Part shown: piece by piece, positions 1 through 9,953 of the stretch
Layout: each line of letters begins with the position of its first letter
Numbering within the stretch: position 1 is the stretch's first letter
Assembly (NCBI RefSeq): GCF_017916325.1
Contig: NC_090167.1
Span: 10,001 to 37,500 of the forward strand
From: Leishmania martiniquensis
Lineage: Eukaryota > Euglenozoa > Kinetoplastea > Trypanosomatida > Trypanosomatidae
Direction: 5' to 3'
Length of the DNA: 27,500 nt
Made by a program: the position numbers and the translations under genes
Notes under the pieces: generated by a model
Told to the model about the DNA's origin: nothing
What the model saw: the letters and a program-made list of their open reading frames with translations, nothing else
The model's database searches: none

Positions 1-368
1 AGGAAGAAGTATGAATCTGGTACGTTTGCAGAGGAAAGAAGGGCACACGGTTGTGTGGAGAACGATCTAGTTTGGCGAGTGCTCAACCTAAAGGAAACCA
101 GAAGCTGTGTTGGGCTGCATGAAGTTCGGTGTTCCTCCGCTCTGGGCAAAGGTGCAGAGCGCCGTCGCACCGTCGATAGGATCCCTTTCAGGGGCACAGG
201 CAAGACACTGACAAGACAACGCGGATAGGGGAACGTGCTGCGCGACGGTGCGCGCCGCTCCGTTGCAGAGTCGATCGTTGATGCTGGTGGAAAGGTCATG
301 GCCAGAGGGCGGTGTGCTAACAAGGATGAAAAGAAAGGGTTTACGGCCGCGTGGCACTCGCACAAATC
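1..368. other. Region downstream of the 134-aa gene; no gene seen
   Basis: This is the 3' side of the minus-strand gene ending at 369 and probably its 3'UTR. The longest minus-strand reading frame here opens with GTG at 363 rather than ATG and looks unlike a protein. I see no RNA gene or repeat. A gene may begin beyond the left edge. Confidence 0.5.
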
Positions 369-773
369 CTAGTAATTGAAGATAATGCTTTCGACGGGCT
401 TGCCGGTAGCCTTGCAGGAGACCACGGCCTCACGGTACATGTCCAACTCTTTCCTCTCCACCACGCGATTGGTGCTCATGTCATCAAAGTCGAACTCATT
501 GGCGATGATCGCTGGCGGGTAGTTGACCAGATGACAGAGATGAGTTTGGTACGCGTTGCTGCGATTCAGCACGTACAGGCGGTAAAGAGAGAAGCTGACC
601 ACAAACAGTATCAGAAAGTCGCCAACTACCATAAACTGTCGCGTCTCATCCGCGATGCTCTCGCGCCGACTGAGGCGGTAGTACCAGTTATTCTTGAGAG
701 GAAGCTTGGAAGGCCATGGCCAGTTGCCATAGGTTGGGCTGCCGACGCGGCGGACACCAGTGAAGCGGTACAT
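369..773 (-). CDS. Small single-pass membrane protein, unknown function
   Basis: 134 aa, starting at an ATG (771-773) that follows a plausible trans-splice acceptor about 50 nt upstream. The N-terminal 46 residues are basic and rich in Trp, Tyr and Arg. One clear hydrophobic segment follows at about residues 48-69 (FMVVGDFLILFVVSFSLY). The roughly 65-residue C-terminal part is soluble and mixed in charge and ends in IIFNY. The basic aromatic N-terminus plus one membrane span would fit a small mitochondrial inner-membrane subunit, but this is inference and I recognise no family. There is no obvious cleaved signal peptide. It is the last gene of the minus-strand series in this window. Confidence that it is a real gene is good; the function is unknown. 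Confidence 0.75.
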   Translation of the reverse strand: MYRFTGVRRVGSPTYGNWPWPSKLPLKNNWYYRLSRRESIADETRQFMVVGDFLILFVVSFSLYRLYVLNRSNAYQTHLCHLVNYPPAIIANEFDFDDMSTNRVVERKELDMYREAVVSCKATGKPVESIIFNY

Positions 774-1737
774 GGCTCCCGTGTTCTTTCACCCTCACGC
801 CCTGTTGGGCGCCACGCGTTGACGCCTGTGAGTGTGTAAGAAGCCGAAGACGTAAGCAGGACGCAGAAGCTCCGCACACTGTTTTCAGGGGTGACAGGTA
901 TAGCCGGCACGGTTTCGATAGTCTGTGAAGCTTCCTTAAGAGGGTGAAATGACGGAGAAAAAAGCCAAACGGGGACGTAAACTTCAAGGAGAGAGGCGAT
1001 GTCGCCATCATGGAGACATGTAGATAGGTCGGGGATTTCACCGTGTCGTGAGACGGGAGAAGAGGCGAAAAAGTGGCGCGCCGGCCAGCTATTGAAGCAC
1101 GCAATTGCCGTAGCAGCGCAACCCCCTTTTCTGCAGAAAGTGGTTGAGTAGAAAGCAAAGATCTTCCGCGCTACTCGCGCGTGCCATAAGCGCATGGCAT
1201 TCAGTGTATCGCAAAGAATGTGTTTACTGTAACAGGAGAAGAAAAACGTTACTCCTATTTTGTGAAACCAACGAATATTCAGAAACCGACGCAATGCTTC
1301 GACAGGGTAAGGAGTACAATGGAAGGATAGGAAACCACCATGAGTGCAACAAGGCTAGCACGCCGCGTTCGTCTCTTCGGGAGTTGGTTGCGCGGTCTGG
1401 GCTCGCGTGCCAAACGTAAAACTGTGAAAAGCGCACACGAGAAAGCAAAGGTGTGCAGGCACACATACCTATGCGTGGACAACTGCCACGATGATTTCGG
1501 GGAGGGGCGCTCTCCGCTGTCGTCGTCGAGAAAGGAAAGAAGGGGAGTCGAAGAAAGACGTTTTCAAACGAGATGCAGAAAAAAAAGAAGCGAAAACGCC
1601 ACGTCAAACGCTCCGGTCATTATCGTTGAGTCTTCCGCTTGCCAGTATTCTCTTCCATTACGGACGAGTGTACTTAGAGGCCGTTACGCTCTCTCGTGCG
1701 GTTCGCTGTTCCCGATAAGGAGTGAGAAGGGAGCTGT
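774..1737. other. Intergenic region between Bfr1-like and 134-aa genes
   Basis: This 964-bp gap should hold the 3'UTR of the Bfr1-like gene and the 5'UTR of the 134-aa gene. The + strand is purine-rich, especially around 1490-1600 with many GAAAG and AGGAAAG runs. Reading frames exist on both strands but follow the composition rather than any recognisable protein. No RNA gene or repeat is seen. Confidence 0.5.
826..870 (-). promoter_or_regulatory. Predicted trans-splice acceptor of the 134-aa gene
   Basis: Read on the minus strand, a pyrimidine-rich stretch (tacgtcttcggcttcttac) leads into CACAG, with AG at 826-827. This gives a 5'UTR of about 52 nt with no intervening ATG. It is a prediction from the tract and the first AG only. 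Confidence 0.45.
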
Positions 1738-3210
1738 CTAGGCAGTCGTCTCGGCCGCCTTTTGAGACGCTGTTTCCGCAGCGTCTGAGAAGTGCTCTGA
1801 GTCCGTGTCGTCCTCCGCGTTGTCCTCGGCTTCGTCTTCTTTCTCGCCGTCACTGCTGGAGAGTACCAGGTCACCTCTTTGGATGTGGGACTCGTATTTG
1901 CTCTGGAGTGCCTCAATTTCACGAATCTTCTCTTCCATCGTTGTCAGCGAGATTGCTGAGTCCACCTCTATCATTTGGAAGAGCCGAATCTTGTCCTCAG
2001 GGTGCTGCAGAAGGCGGTGCTGGTTGTGGCTAGCTGCCGCAGCAGACTTGGTTGCGGGCTCCTTGGCCTTCTGCACCTTCTTTGCGGTCTTGCTGCGGGT
2101 GTTGCTGTCCGACCACTTGCTGCCGTTCAGCACCACGCAGCCAGCGGGGGCCACCTGCGAGGGGTCAAAGTGTGCGGCCGCTTCGCGCTTCTTGCGGTCC
2201 TCCTCGTCCTGTTGCAACATCATCTTTTTCTGCTTTAAATACTGAAGGAGAGTAGAGCAGGCGGCAATTTGGGTGACGTACGGGTTCTGGCGCTGCGCTG
2301 CGCGGGCGCGCTTCGCTTCCATCTTTAGTGCATTGCGCCGCTCCTCGTACTCCTTGCGGCGCTGCGCACGCTGCTCTTCTAGCTGCGCAAAGTACTTGAT
2401 ACGTGCCTCCTTGTTCCACGCGACCCACTCGGCAGTCAATTTGTCGCGCTCCGCACGAAGGTTCTCCATCGACTGCGTGATGCTCGCCACGCGGGTGCGG
2501 AGGCCATCGCACTGTTTGTAGACATCAGCCCGGCTGGCTCCGTGCTGTTGAGACTCCTTATCTTTGGCGCGCTTCTTTTGCAGCTTCTCTTCGTACTCCC
2601 TGTTGAGAATCCCGATCTGCTCGCAGATCGCGTGGTATCCCTGCTGAAGTACCACCTCCTGCTCCGTAACCTGCTTGATAGCCTCCGTCAAGGGCTGAAG
2701 TCGCAGCAGATGGGTTTTGGCTTCTTCCAGCTTATGAAGACGCTGCTGGTTGCGCTTCTCAGCAGCCAGGCCTCCACTGCTACTTTCCATTTTGCGCATC
2801 ATGTAGTCGATTGCATCGTCGATTTCTCTCACGTTCGTGAAGCCGCCGACCTCTGTCTGAACAGCTCGAAGTTTGTCGGCGAGCTCAACGCGGTGCTTGC
2901 GCAACTTTGCAATCTCCGCATCCTGAGCCGCACGTCGGTCGCGCTGAGCCTTGCGGCATGCATCGATGTCACTGAGTTCCTGCAAAAACGCATTGCGCTC
3001 GGCGTTGCGCGCCTGCGTCTCCGCATCGTTTTGGACAGAGTTCTGCAACTTCTTAATCTCTTCAATCAGAGCGCGACGCTCCTCTGCCAGAGCTGAAAGC
3101 TTTGGGCGATATTCGGTCAAGTTCGGCTTTGTTGGTGCGCCTGGCATCCGCTGCCACGGGGCCTTCTTGAAGGTGGGCCCCGCTACGGCGCTGTCCTCGG
3201 GGCCTGGCAT
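1738..3210 (-). CDS. Bfr1-like / nuclear segregation protein, coiled coil
   Basis: 490 aa from the first ATG (3208-3210); the frame is open further upstream only to a GTG. Nearly the whole protein is predicted coiled coil rich in E, K, Q, R and A. The block FTNVREIDDAIDYMM followed by a Ser/Gly stretch and AEKRNQQRLHKLEEAK matches the pattern of fungal Bfr1 (..eID..I..lE..sG....Ek..). Length is close to yeast Bfr1 (about 470 aa). The C-terminus is a Ser/Asp/Glu-rich acidic tail of about 50 residues. Trypanosomatid members are usually annotated as nuclear segregation protein. Fungal Bfr1 associates with polysomes and mRNPs at the ER, so an RNA-linked role is likely, but that is transferred from yeast. 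A generic coiled-coil protein is the alternative. Confidence 0.85.
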   Translation of the reverse strand: MPGPEDSAVAGPTFKKAPWQRMPGAPTKPNLTEYRPKLSALAEERRALIEEIKKLQNSVQNDAETQARNAERNAFLQELSDIDACRKAQRDRRAAQDAEIAKLRKHRVELADKLRAVQTEVGGFTNVREIDDAIDYMMRKMESSSGGLAAEKRNQQRLHKLEEAKTHLLRLQPLTEAIKQVTEQEVVLQQGYHAICEQIGILNREYEEKLQKKRAKDKESQQHGASRADVYKQCDGLRTRVASITQSMENLRAERDKLTAEWVAWNKEARIKYFAQLEEQRAQRRKEYEERRNALKMEAKRARAAQRQNPYVTQIAACSTLLQYLKQKKMMLQQDEEDRKKREAAAHFDPSQVAPAGCVVLNGSKWSDSNTRSKTAKKVQKAKEPATKSAAAASHNQHRLLQHPEDKIRLFQMIEVDSAISLTTMEEKIREIEALQSKYESHIQRGDLVLSSSDGEKEDEAEDNAEDDTDSEHFSDAAETASQKAAETTA

Positions 3211-6200
3211 CTTTTCAAGAAAATGCACCCGTTAAGTGGGCAACTGCGCTGTCAAGCCGAGGTCCTTTGGTGTAGAGTGTTTTGAATATGGGTGCCTGTG
3301 TGTTGCTATTGAAAACGTGGGAGCACGGGAGAAAGGTCACGTAGGCACTCGAATAGGTCAGTAAAAGAAAGGTGGGTGACTTAAGTGAAGCAGATTGCAC
3401 CAGGGCACAAAAAAACAACACCCGAGTCCGAGCAGGCAAGCGAGAAAAGCGGGAGTAAAGCATGAAAAGTGGCTGAGAAGCGGGGCAGCGTGAAACGCTA
3501 TGCAAGACGTGAGAATGCCCGCGAGTGTGGGTTCAGAGGCACATGGGCTTACAACACGTGCAAGGGTGAGTGGAGATGGAGAGTGTTTGAATGAGGACCG
3601 CAAGCGCTCAGGATGGAGTTCTAGTCGAGGAAGGCTAACGAGCGTCTGTACGAACGACGTCAGAGGCTCCTGTTGATATTTTTTTTGTAGCCTCTGAAAC
3701 GCACCACTTTCATTCCGCAAAAGTCTAGAAAAAGGGGCTGCACGCATTGACTGCTGCTGTGTTACCACCACTCCGCCAAAGAAGGGTGATAATAGTGTTC
3801 GGAGAATAAAAGGTGTAATCGGAAAGAAAGTTCGAATCGATTTCTCGACTCGCTCTCCGCTCAACGCGGGGCACGATTGTGTGATTGGGCTCGAGAAACC
3901 TTAGCAGGAAGTGTTGCCAGACTCCCCGTGAGGAGCAGAGATGGTGAATATGTGATGGGAGACGCGCGAGGAGAGAGTTTTGTTTGTGATAAACAAGAAG
4001 GAAAAAGCGCGAGCATCAAACAAGAGGTAATAGGAAGTACAGGTCTGCATACAGATACGACTTCGTGTCATAAAAACCCTTCGTCTTCCCCTGAGAGAGG
4101 GGAGGAAGATAACGAGAGCACACACGGAATCTGAAGAGCGGCGGAAAGGAAAAAGCATGAGCTGTTTGATGGTTGACGGAGGAGAAAAAAGAAGCATGGC
4201 GGCGCAGTCAACCAGGGTGAAGGCGAAGGTAGGAAAGAAGGGAGAGACGATGATCACTGAGATCCACGGTCGCGGAAAAGAAGAAGGCAGACGACTGAGG
4301 ATAAGAAAAAAAGAAGATCGCATGCATAACAGAATGAACACGTTTGCATCAACAGCGGAACATCCGAAAGATGCTTGCAGGCAGGCCGGCACCTACGGTT
4401 ACCTTCACTCCCCCTTCTCCTCCACATCGAGGGGCGGCGGTTTCTTCGCGGTGATGTATAAAAGGAGAGCATGCAGTGAATGGAGAAACCGTACGTTCAG
4501 AAGATCCAAAGAGAAAGGAAGAAAAAGAACGTGATGGGCTCGATGTGCTGTCCGTAAGCGACTGAACACAGTTTCAGGGACGGAATCAAGACTGCGTGCA
4601 TGCGAAAGAAAGTCGTTAATGTGGTGTCTTTCATCCTTGCTCTGAAGTATTTGTATTCGAAAACTGTCACGGGCGTCCAGGAGAACGCTCTGTTTGGTCT
4701 CTTTGGAAGGAAACGTGGTTTTGATGCAGATACCTTCCGAGGCTGCGTTCCTGCGTGCGAGAAAAAGGAGAGGTAGTAAGATAGGCCCGCTTCGTGATGG
4801 CAGTGAACAAGGTATTGAATCAGAGAGGACGATGGGCGTAGGCAGCGAAGAATAGAAAAACAACAAGCCGAAGTGAGAGAAAGGCTATTGGGTTCGTTGG
4901 ACAAATAGTCACAGGCAACGCTGAATGAGAACATACTGACGGGACCAGCGATATGAACAGAAAAAAGGAAAAAGTAAACAGCAGAGAACAGAGAAAGGTA
5001 TTCCTCTCTCTCCCTCTTTCGATTCTCTTTACACGACCTCTAGCTGCGTCTCACCTGCGGAAGCGCGGTGTGTGTGGAAGGGGAACGAAAAGAAGAAACA
5101 TGTCACTCACGTTGTCGCTCGAGGTCGACTTTGTTAACTTTCTTTTCTTTTGCATGCCCCGACGTCAGTGATTCGTTCACAAGAAAGAAATGCCGATGAA
5201 GTGCGCATAGCGTCTGCTGCAAAGACTGCGACTATCTGGGCCAGAGCATTCGCGTCCGCATCCGTAATGCGAGTAAAACCCCATTACAAAATTGACAGCA
5301 ACGACAGCCTTACCAGAACTCGCAGTTGCAGCTATCTGCTGTCCATTACAGTACTCGATATGGAGTCTGGAACCATTTGTATGGCGTACTTGTGGGGGAC
5401 TTAAGGTAGTGCTGCGGCATCACGTTCACCCTTAGCACTGTCAAGGGCATCTCTCGCACAGATAAATGTACGCGAGCACCAAAGGAAAAGAGAAGCACGG
5501 CCGAACACTAGCTACGAAGTAGACTCCCCAACAACAGCAGAGAAAGCCAAAGACAGTGCTCGCGAGAACGGAGGCAAGAAGAAGCAGATTTCACATGAGA
5601 GATAGACCGCGCCGACGAGAGAAGACGAGAGAGAGATGTCCGTCTTTCTCACCGCGCAAGTGCTGGTATGCGCCTCTTTTAAGAGAGAAGGAGCAAGAAG
5701 CGGAGAAGGCGATGGTCTTATTCTGTCGAGCAAGAAAAATGATGATCTCGAACAGAGACAAATGTTTTTCTTGTCGGATTGGCTGTTGTTTTTCGCTTCA
5801 TGTGCAGCTGTCGTCACCAGAAAGGGGACCCTGCAGGACGGCGAAAGGGGAAAAAGAATGGCAAAGGGCGACAAAGAGGCAGAGGCAAGGAGAGGCACAA
5901 AGAAAAGAGACGACCACAACATCAAGGGAGTGTTGAAAAAAAAAAGACGGAGTGATGCGACGCTAAAGACGAGAACGAAAAGCAAGGTAAATAAAAGGCA
6001 ATGCTACGAAGTGACAAGTGCAGACATCATCCTTATAAGAAGGTGGCATCGCCACATCCACGTTTTCTGTTCACCTGTTAAGTGAACGAAAACAAAAACG
6101 AAGAGATGTGAGAACAACAAAAAATGCATTTTTACTTTGTGTTCTGCCGTGACTCTTCGCGAACGCCGGTATCAACGCAAATCAGCGCTGGGTCATGAAT

Positions 6201-6979
6201 GATGCGTACGCAAGAAAAAGAGTGCTACGCTGCGTGACAGCTTAGCCACAATATATATAAAAGACACACAAAAAAAGAACAAACGGTTTACTCTGTTCAG
6301 AGGAGGTAGTCGTCTCGAGAAAAACAAAGGAAAAAACGCAAGCACATGCGAAACGGAAGGCGTCAAGACGTTCATCACCGACTCAGACACAGAACCACAA
6401 GAGGAACCATGGGAGGTCGAAAACAGAAAAAAAAGACAGGAGAAGTAAAAGCGAGAAGGAAAGCAGCACTGCTTTGCAGCTTACGACATGTACGGCGCGG
6501 TTCCCATGGAGGGAAGCAGTTGAGGGGGCTATGTTGGTGCACGTTGTTGTCTCTTTATTGCGCACCTTCGCCATTGCGAATCTGAATTTGGCACTCTTAC
6601 AAAAAGGAAAAATAAAAAACAGAAATGCTTGTGAAAGGGGAAAATGAGGGCCTAAAATAGCCATCACAGACGGAAGAGCGTTTTCGCTTTATAAATGATG
6701 GGCTAAAGAAACACAAGGAAGGAGGAAACATACGAGCGACGGAGAGAGAAAAAGAGAGAACAACACAAAAAGCAGTAACAGGGAAGCAAAAAGAAAAATG
6801 GCGAAAGACCGAAGGGGTGGAACGAATGAGAAGAGGGGAGCGGAGGGATGTGGGGCAGCAAAGAATGAGAAGGGAGAGCGAAGGGCAATTCTAGACAAGA
6901 GGTTTATGCGTACCTGTTTTATCTCTGACAACATCAGACCTCTGTTCCGTTCGGCCCCCTCTAAGAGAATGCTCAACTC
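3211..6979. other. 3.8-kb UTR-like region downstream of CCCH protein A
   Basis: This long gap probably holds an extended 3'UTR of the CCCH-A gene plus the 5'UTR of the Bfr1-like gene. The + strand is strongly purine-rich (for example 4140-4330, 5540-5980, 6690-6860), so the transcript is U/C-rich. Several minus-strand frames of 90-168 codons exist, but they are runs of Ser, Leu, Phe and Pro encoded by pyrimidine tracts and look like artefacts. An AT-rich patch (tatatataaaa) lies near 6250. No tRNA, rRNA or repeat was recognised. Confidence 0.5.
3306..3336 (-). promoter_or_regulatory. Predicted trans-splice acceptor of the Bfr1-like gene
   Basis: On the minus strand cctttctcccgtgctccc is followed by acgttttcaatAG, with AG at 3306-3307. 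This gives a 5'UTR of about 95 nt with no ATG before the start at 3210. A second tract further upstream (around 3345-3375) is an alternative. Confidence 0.4.
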
Positions 6980-8125
6980 TCACTTAGCAGTATCACTATC
7001 AAAGGGCGCAAATTGTGATTGGGTGATGAGCCTAAAGACGTTGTCGCTGCCTTCACCCATGAAAAAATATGGCGTTCCTTGCAGAGACGGCATGTCGACG
7101 GGGAAAGCGGCCAGGGGCTGCTCAGGCGACGATGCAGAGATCTCAGACACGGGTGGAGCAGACGAAAACCAATACGGTGACAAACCTGGGGAAGATATCA
7201 GGTAAGGCGGGCACTGCTGGGGTATCGGTGGTGGTGGCGGTGGCGGTGGCGGCGGTGGGTGCGACTGGAGAGCGCTAGTGGAAGCCTTACGCACCTTCGG
7301 CGTCTTTGTCACCTGCAGGGTCTCTCCCATTGCCGCACAGGAATCCTTCTTCCCCATCTCGGCCAGCGCCGCCTTCACGAAGCGGTCCTTTGTGAGGGCC
7401 TTAGCCACACGGCCATGGAGATCAGGGCACGAGACGCCTCTCGAACACCGTCCCGTAAGCGCGAAGTCCCAGCAGAGGTTCGAGGACGAGATGAAGTTGT
7501 CTGTAGAGATGTTAGCGGCCTTCGTTGTGCTCCTCCGCTGCTCATCAACGTCGCTGACCAGCCACACGCGGTACTGCACCTCGTACTCGGTGCTACCCGC
7601 AGTCACCTCTATGTCGTCTGTGCGAAACTCAAGGTACTGCAGCGCGATCCGTCGCCGCGCCAGCAGTGACAGCACCTGCGCAAACTTTTCCGTTACGTTC
7701 GCCTTCATGGTTCGGCAGAAGTAATTGCGCTGCGGATTCGTGTAATACTTCCGAAGGTTATTGAGCACTTCACGTCTCACGTGAATTTGATGGCAGGTCC
7801 TCGGGTCTTTTTCGCGAATTTTGCCATAACATTTTCCGAAACTGTGCATAAAGCAGATATCCAACGAGGCATTGTTGCGATCGCTCAGCCATCCAGCAGT
7901 CGGCTCCACGTCATTGAAGGAAATCATGAACGTGTCGGACTTCCCTTTCGGAGGACCGCGCTGTGCATTCAGTGTTTCAGAGGAGATCGGCACAATCAGA
8001 ACGATGGTTGGTACTTCAGTAATGAGGTCACGAGTGTAGTAGGTCTGTCCGATCCCCCCAACGTTGGCGGGGGCATTTGCCTTCGCAAACGTCTGATCCT
8101 GCATCGTGGATGGTAACAAAATCAT
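6980..8125 (-). CDS. CCCH zinc-finger RNA-binding protein A (paralogue of B)
   Basis: 381 aa from the first ATG (8123-8125) after the likely splice site; a second in-frame ATG at 8104 would give 374 aa. The frame runs upstream only to a TTG, so longer versions are unlikely. Finger 1 is unusual: C91-x7-C99-x11-C111-x3-H115. Finger 2 is canonical C218-x8-C227-x5-C233-x3-H237. Between and before them lie blocks shared with protein B (13020-14093): TRD, IVP, VEPTxGW, CFMHSFGKC, LRKxYTNP and QYLExR. The C-terminus is low complexity, with an 11-Pro run at about 290-300. Trypanosomatid ZC3H proteins bind mRNA and control stability or translation. Two linked paralogues recall the T. brucei ZC3H39/ZC3H40 pair, but that orthology is unverified. 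Confidence 0.88.
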   Translation of the reverse strand: MILLPSTMQDQTFAKANAPANVGGIGQTYYTRDLITEVPTIVLIVPISSETLNAQRGPPKGKSDTFMISFNDVEPTAGWLSDRNNASLDICFMHSFGKCYGKIREKDPRTCHQIHVRREVLNNLRKYYTNPQRNYFCRTMKANVTEKFAQVLSLLARRRIALQYLEFRTDDIEVTAGSTEYEVQYRVWLVSDVDEQRRSTTKAANISTDNFISSSNLCWDFALTGRCSRGVSCPDLHGRVAKALTKDRFVKAALAEMGKKDSCAAMGETLQVTKTPKVRKASTSALQSHPPPPPPPPPPPIPQQCPPYLISSPGLSPYWFSSAPPVSEISASSPEQPLAAFPVDMPSLQGTPYFFMGEGSDNVFRLITQSQFAPFDSDTAK

Positions 8126-8216
8126 GCACAGCGACGACAAGGGGTGAGGGAAAGACAGCGGAAGATGAAGAAGTACAGAAAAGCGGAAAGGCGTTGAAAA
8201 GAAACGCGTGCCGACA

Positions 8217-8250
8217 CTAGAACGAAAAAAAAAAACAGACAAAAAAACTC
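8217..8250 (-). promoter_or_regulatory. Predicted trans-splice acceptor of CCCH protein A
   Basis: On the minus strand a run of T (ctgttttttttttt) leads into cgttctAG, with AG at 8217-8218. No AG and no ATG occur between this site and the ATG at 8125, giving a 5'UTR of about 91 nt. This supports the 8125 start over 8104. Confidence 0.5.
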
Positions 8251-8827
8251 CCCAAAACGCACACGCGAAAAGAAAAACAACAGTAATCCTTCAACGACCG
8301 CTGTCAAAGAGAAAGGATGAGGAGGAAAAGAGAGAATATATGCAGCACTGATTCGGTAATGATGAGGAAGAGTCTGTTCTCTTCCCCTAGAGTTGTGCAG
8401 CCACCCGTCTACTTCCAAGCCTGCGCCTCGCGTGTTGTTGTCGTCACGTGAAGAGTTTGACTATACTTCCTTTCTGTCGTACGTTCTAATTGTGGTTATT
8501 CCCAGCAGAAAATACAGTGTATGCGTGTTTGTGTGTGTAAGAGAGAGCAGAGAAACATAAGGGTGAATAAACAGCAGGAGATCATTACGTGGCGACGTTC
8601 GATCCCCCCTTCCGGAGAGTCATGGGGCGTCATCGATCATGTTGGACGTGCACAGGGAGATAGGGAGAGGATAGACGGACCTGCGCTCCTCGCACTGACA
8701 GCATGGCTCTTCAACCCATAGGCGACTCGTACTGGAGTGGAGGGAGGGCACCCTGACCACAGGATCCCCACCACATTTCAGCCCATCTCATCCATTTCTC
8801 CGTCTCGAGTCAGACTATTTGTTTCTG
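8251..8827. other. Intergenic, downstream of the SIDER-like candidate
   Basis: This stretch lies between the CCCH-A splice region and the A-tail of the retroposon candidate. It is of mixed composition, with a TGTGTGT patch at about 8520-8540. No credible gene or RNA is seen on either strand. Confidence 0.4.
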
Positions 8828-9420
8828 TTTTTTTTTTGATATGCGAAGTCAAGGCTCGGGCCTCCTGCCGGATAACCGGCCGGCTTGATGAACCAAGCCG
8901 TGACTGCGTATGTAAGGTCAGTCATGCATCCATGTATTTCAGCGGTAACCGCATAACCGTGTGTGTGTGTGTGTGCGGCCACCACTGAAGGCGAAGAGGA
9001 CTGCTGCGCTGTCGATGTATCAGCGCACTGCCGCCTCCTCCTTCGTGGAAAAGGGATCGAATGCCACAGAAACGACAGAAAGAGCCACCGTCGGTATGGC
9101 CTGACGGAGATGCTCCGAGCGCCTCGAGGCCCTCTTCTCCGCAACGGCTATCGACCACAGTCCTCTGACTCAAATGCCGGGGGGGACAGATCACTGCGCC
9201 CCATCCTCCCAGTGTCGTGTCGCGAGGGAGGGAGCCATACTGGGGCAGGTGCCAGAGGAAGCGTGGATGCGATGGGGCCTATTCGCTGAGGCCTGTCGAT
9301 GTCGTGCGCGCGGCTCGCCATGTGCGCTCCAATCCGGATTCCGCCCGCAAGGAGCGCCGAGAAGAGCGGAGAAGGCCTCGTGGCTGCCCCCACCCACCCC
9401 ACCCACACACACCTCACTCC
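8828..9420 (-). mobile_element. SIDER-like retroposon candidate with A-tail
   Basis: On the minus strand, a GC-rich, non-coding, hairpin-rich segment of about 0.6 kb ends in a 10-nt A-run (T-run 8828-8837 on the + strand). SIDERs are short extinct retroposons of about 0.5 kb in Leishmania, mostly in 3'UTRs, that carry an A-rich tail; this segment sits in the gap downstream of CCCH-B and upstream of CCCH-A. Just before the tail are two perfect stems: gccgg-ataa-ccggc near 8869-8882 and CGGCTT-n8-AAGCCG at 8881-8900. A (GT)n run lies at 8959-8975. The left (5') boundary near 9420 is a guess and I found no clear target-site duplication. Family assignment rests on size, tail and location, not on a consensus comparison. 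Confidence 0.4.
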
Positions 9421-9953
9421 AGCGCGAAAGAGCGGTCGCCGGTGCCAGGTGAGGAAAGAGGCGTCGTGAACAGTGGCGCGATCAGGTCCGCCAAGGCTCT
9501 ACACTTGTCCAGCACGACTTCCCCTCAGATGTGCACCCGAGCTCATCGACACACTCACATGCACACGCCTCTGCGGTCTAGTCGCGCAGCCACATAGGGA
9601 ATCACTGACTGAGGCAACTCTTCTTCTGTGAGGCAATGTTGCAGAAGGCGATCCGCTGAGAGGGTTCGAAGCGGCGCTCGACTCCACCATGTTTGCTGCC
9701 GGCAATGTCTCGAGGCATACTCGCACATACCACAGCCGAGTCGTAGGGAGGGGGGACGTTGATGGCCGGTAACGGTTGGAGGGGCGCCTGTCAAACAGAT
9801 TCCGAAGGCACGGCACCCGCTGCTCCTTCCCACTGCGCACCTCGCCATGCACACACAACTCGGCAAAAGGCATCGCTGCCCACCTGCACAGAGGGGAGAG
9901 GAGGGCCCTGCGCTGCTCTTCTGCGTGCGCGGAATCGCCTTGGGGAAAGGTTT
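9421..9953. other. GC-rich stretch between YR relic and SIDER-like candidate
   Basis: This lies downstream of the tyrosine-recombinase relic on the minus strand. It lacks the purine bias of ordinary intergenic DNA here, so it is probably part of the same inserted material, perhaps its 3' non-coding part. Frames of about 100-125 codons exist on the minus strand, but I see no motif in them. Confidence 0.35.

Noticed and set aside
626..1294. 222-codon minus-strand frame overlapping the 134-aa gene
   Set aside because: It overlaps the better-supported gene in another frame and covers its splice region; no domain seen.
3211..3228. Six-residue extension of the Bfr1-like protein
   Set aside because: It begins at GTG; the next codon position with ATG is 3210.
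4456..4464. TATA-box-like tataaaagg
   Set aside because: Protein-coding genes in trypanosomatids lack gene-specific TATA promoters; likely chance in AT-rich UTR.
5512..5985. 157-codon minus-strand frame rich in Phe, Leu and Ser
   Set aside because: It is encoded by long pyrimidine tracts typical of trypanosomatid UTRs and resembles no protein.
8126..8242. N-terminal extension of CCCH protein A (Phe/Ser/Leu-rich)
   Set aside because: It would start at TTG and read through the polypyrimidine tract and splice acceptor.
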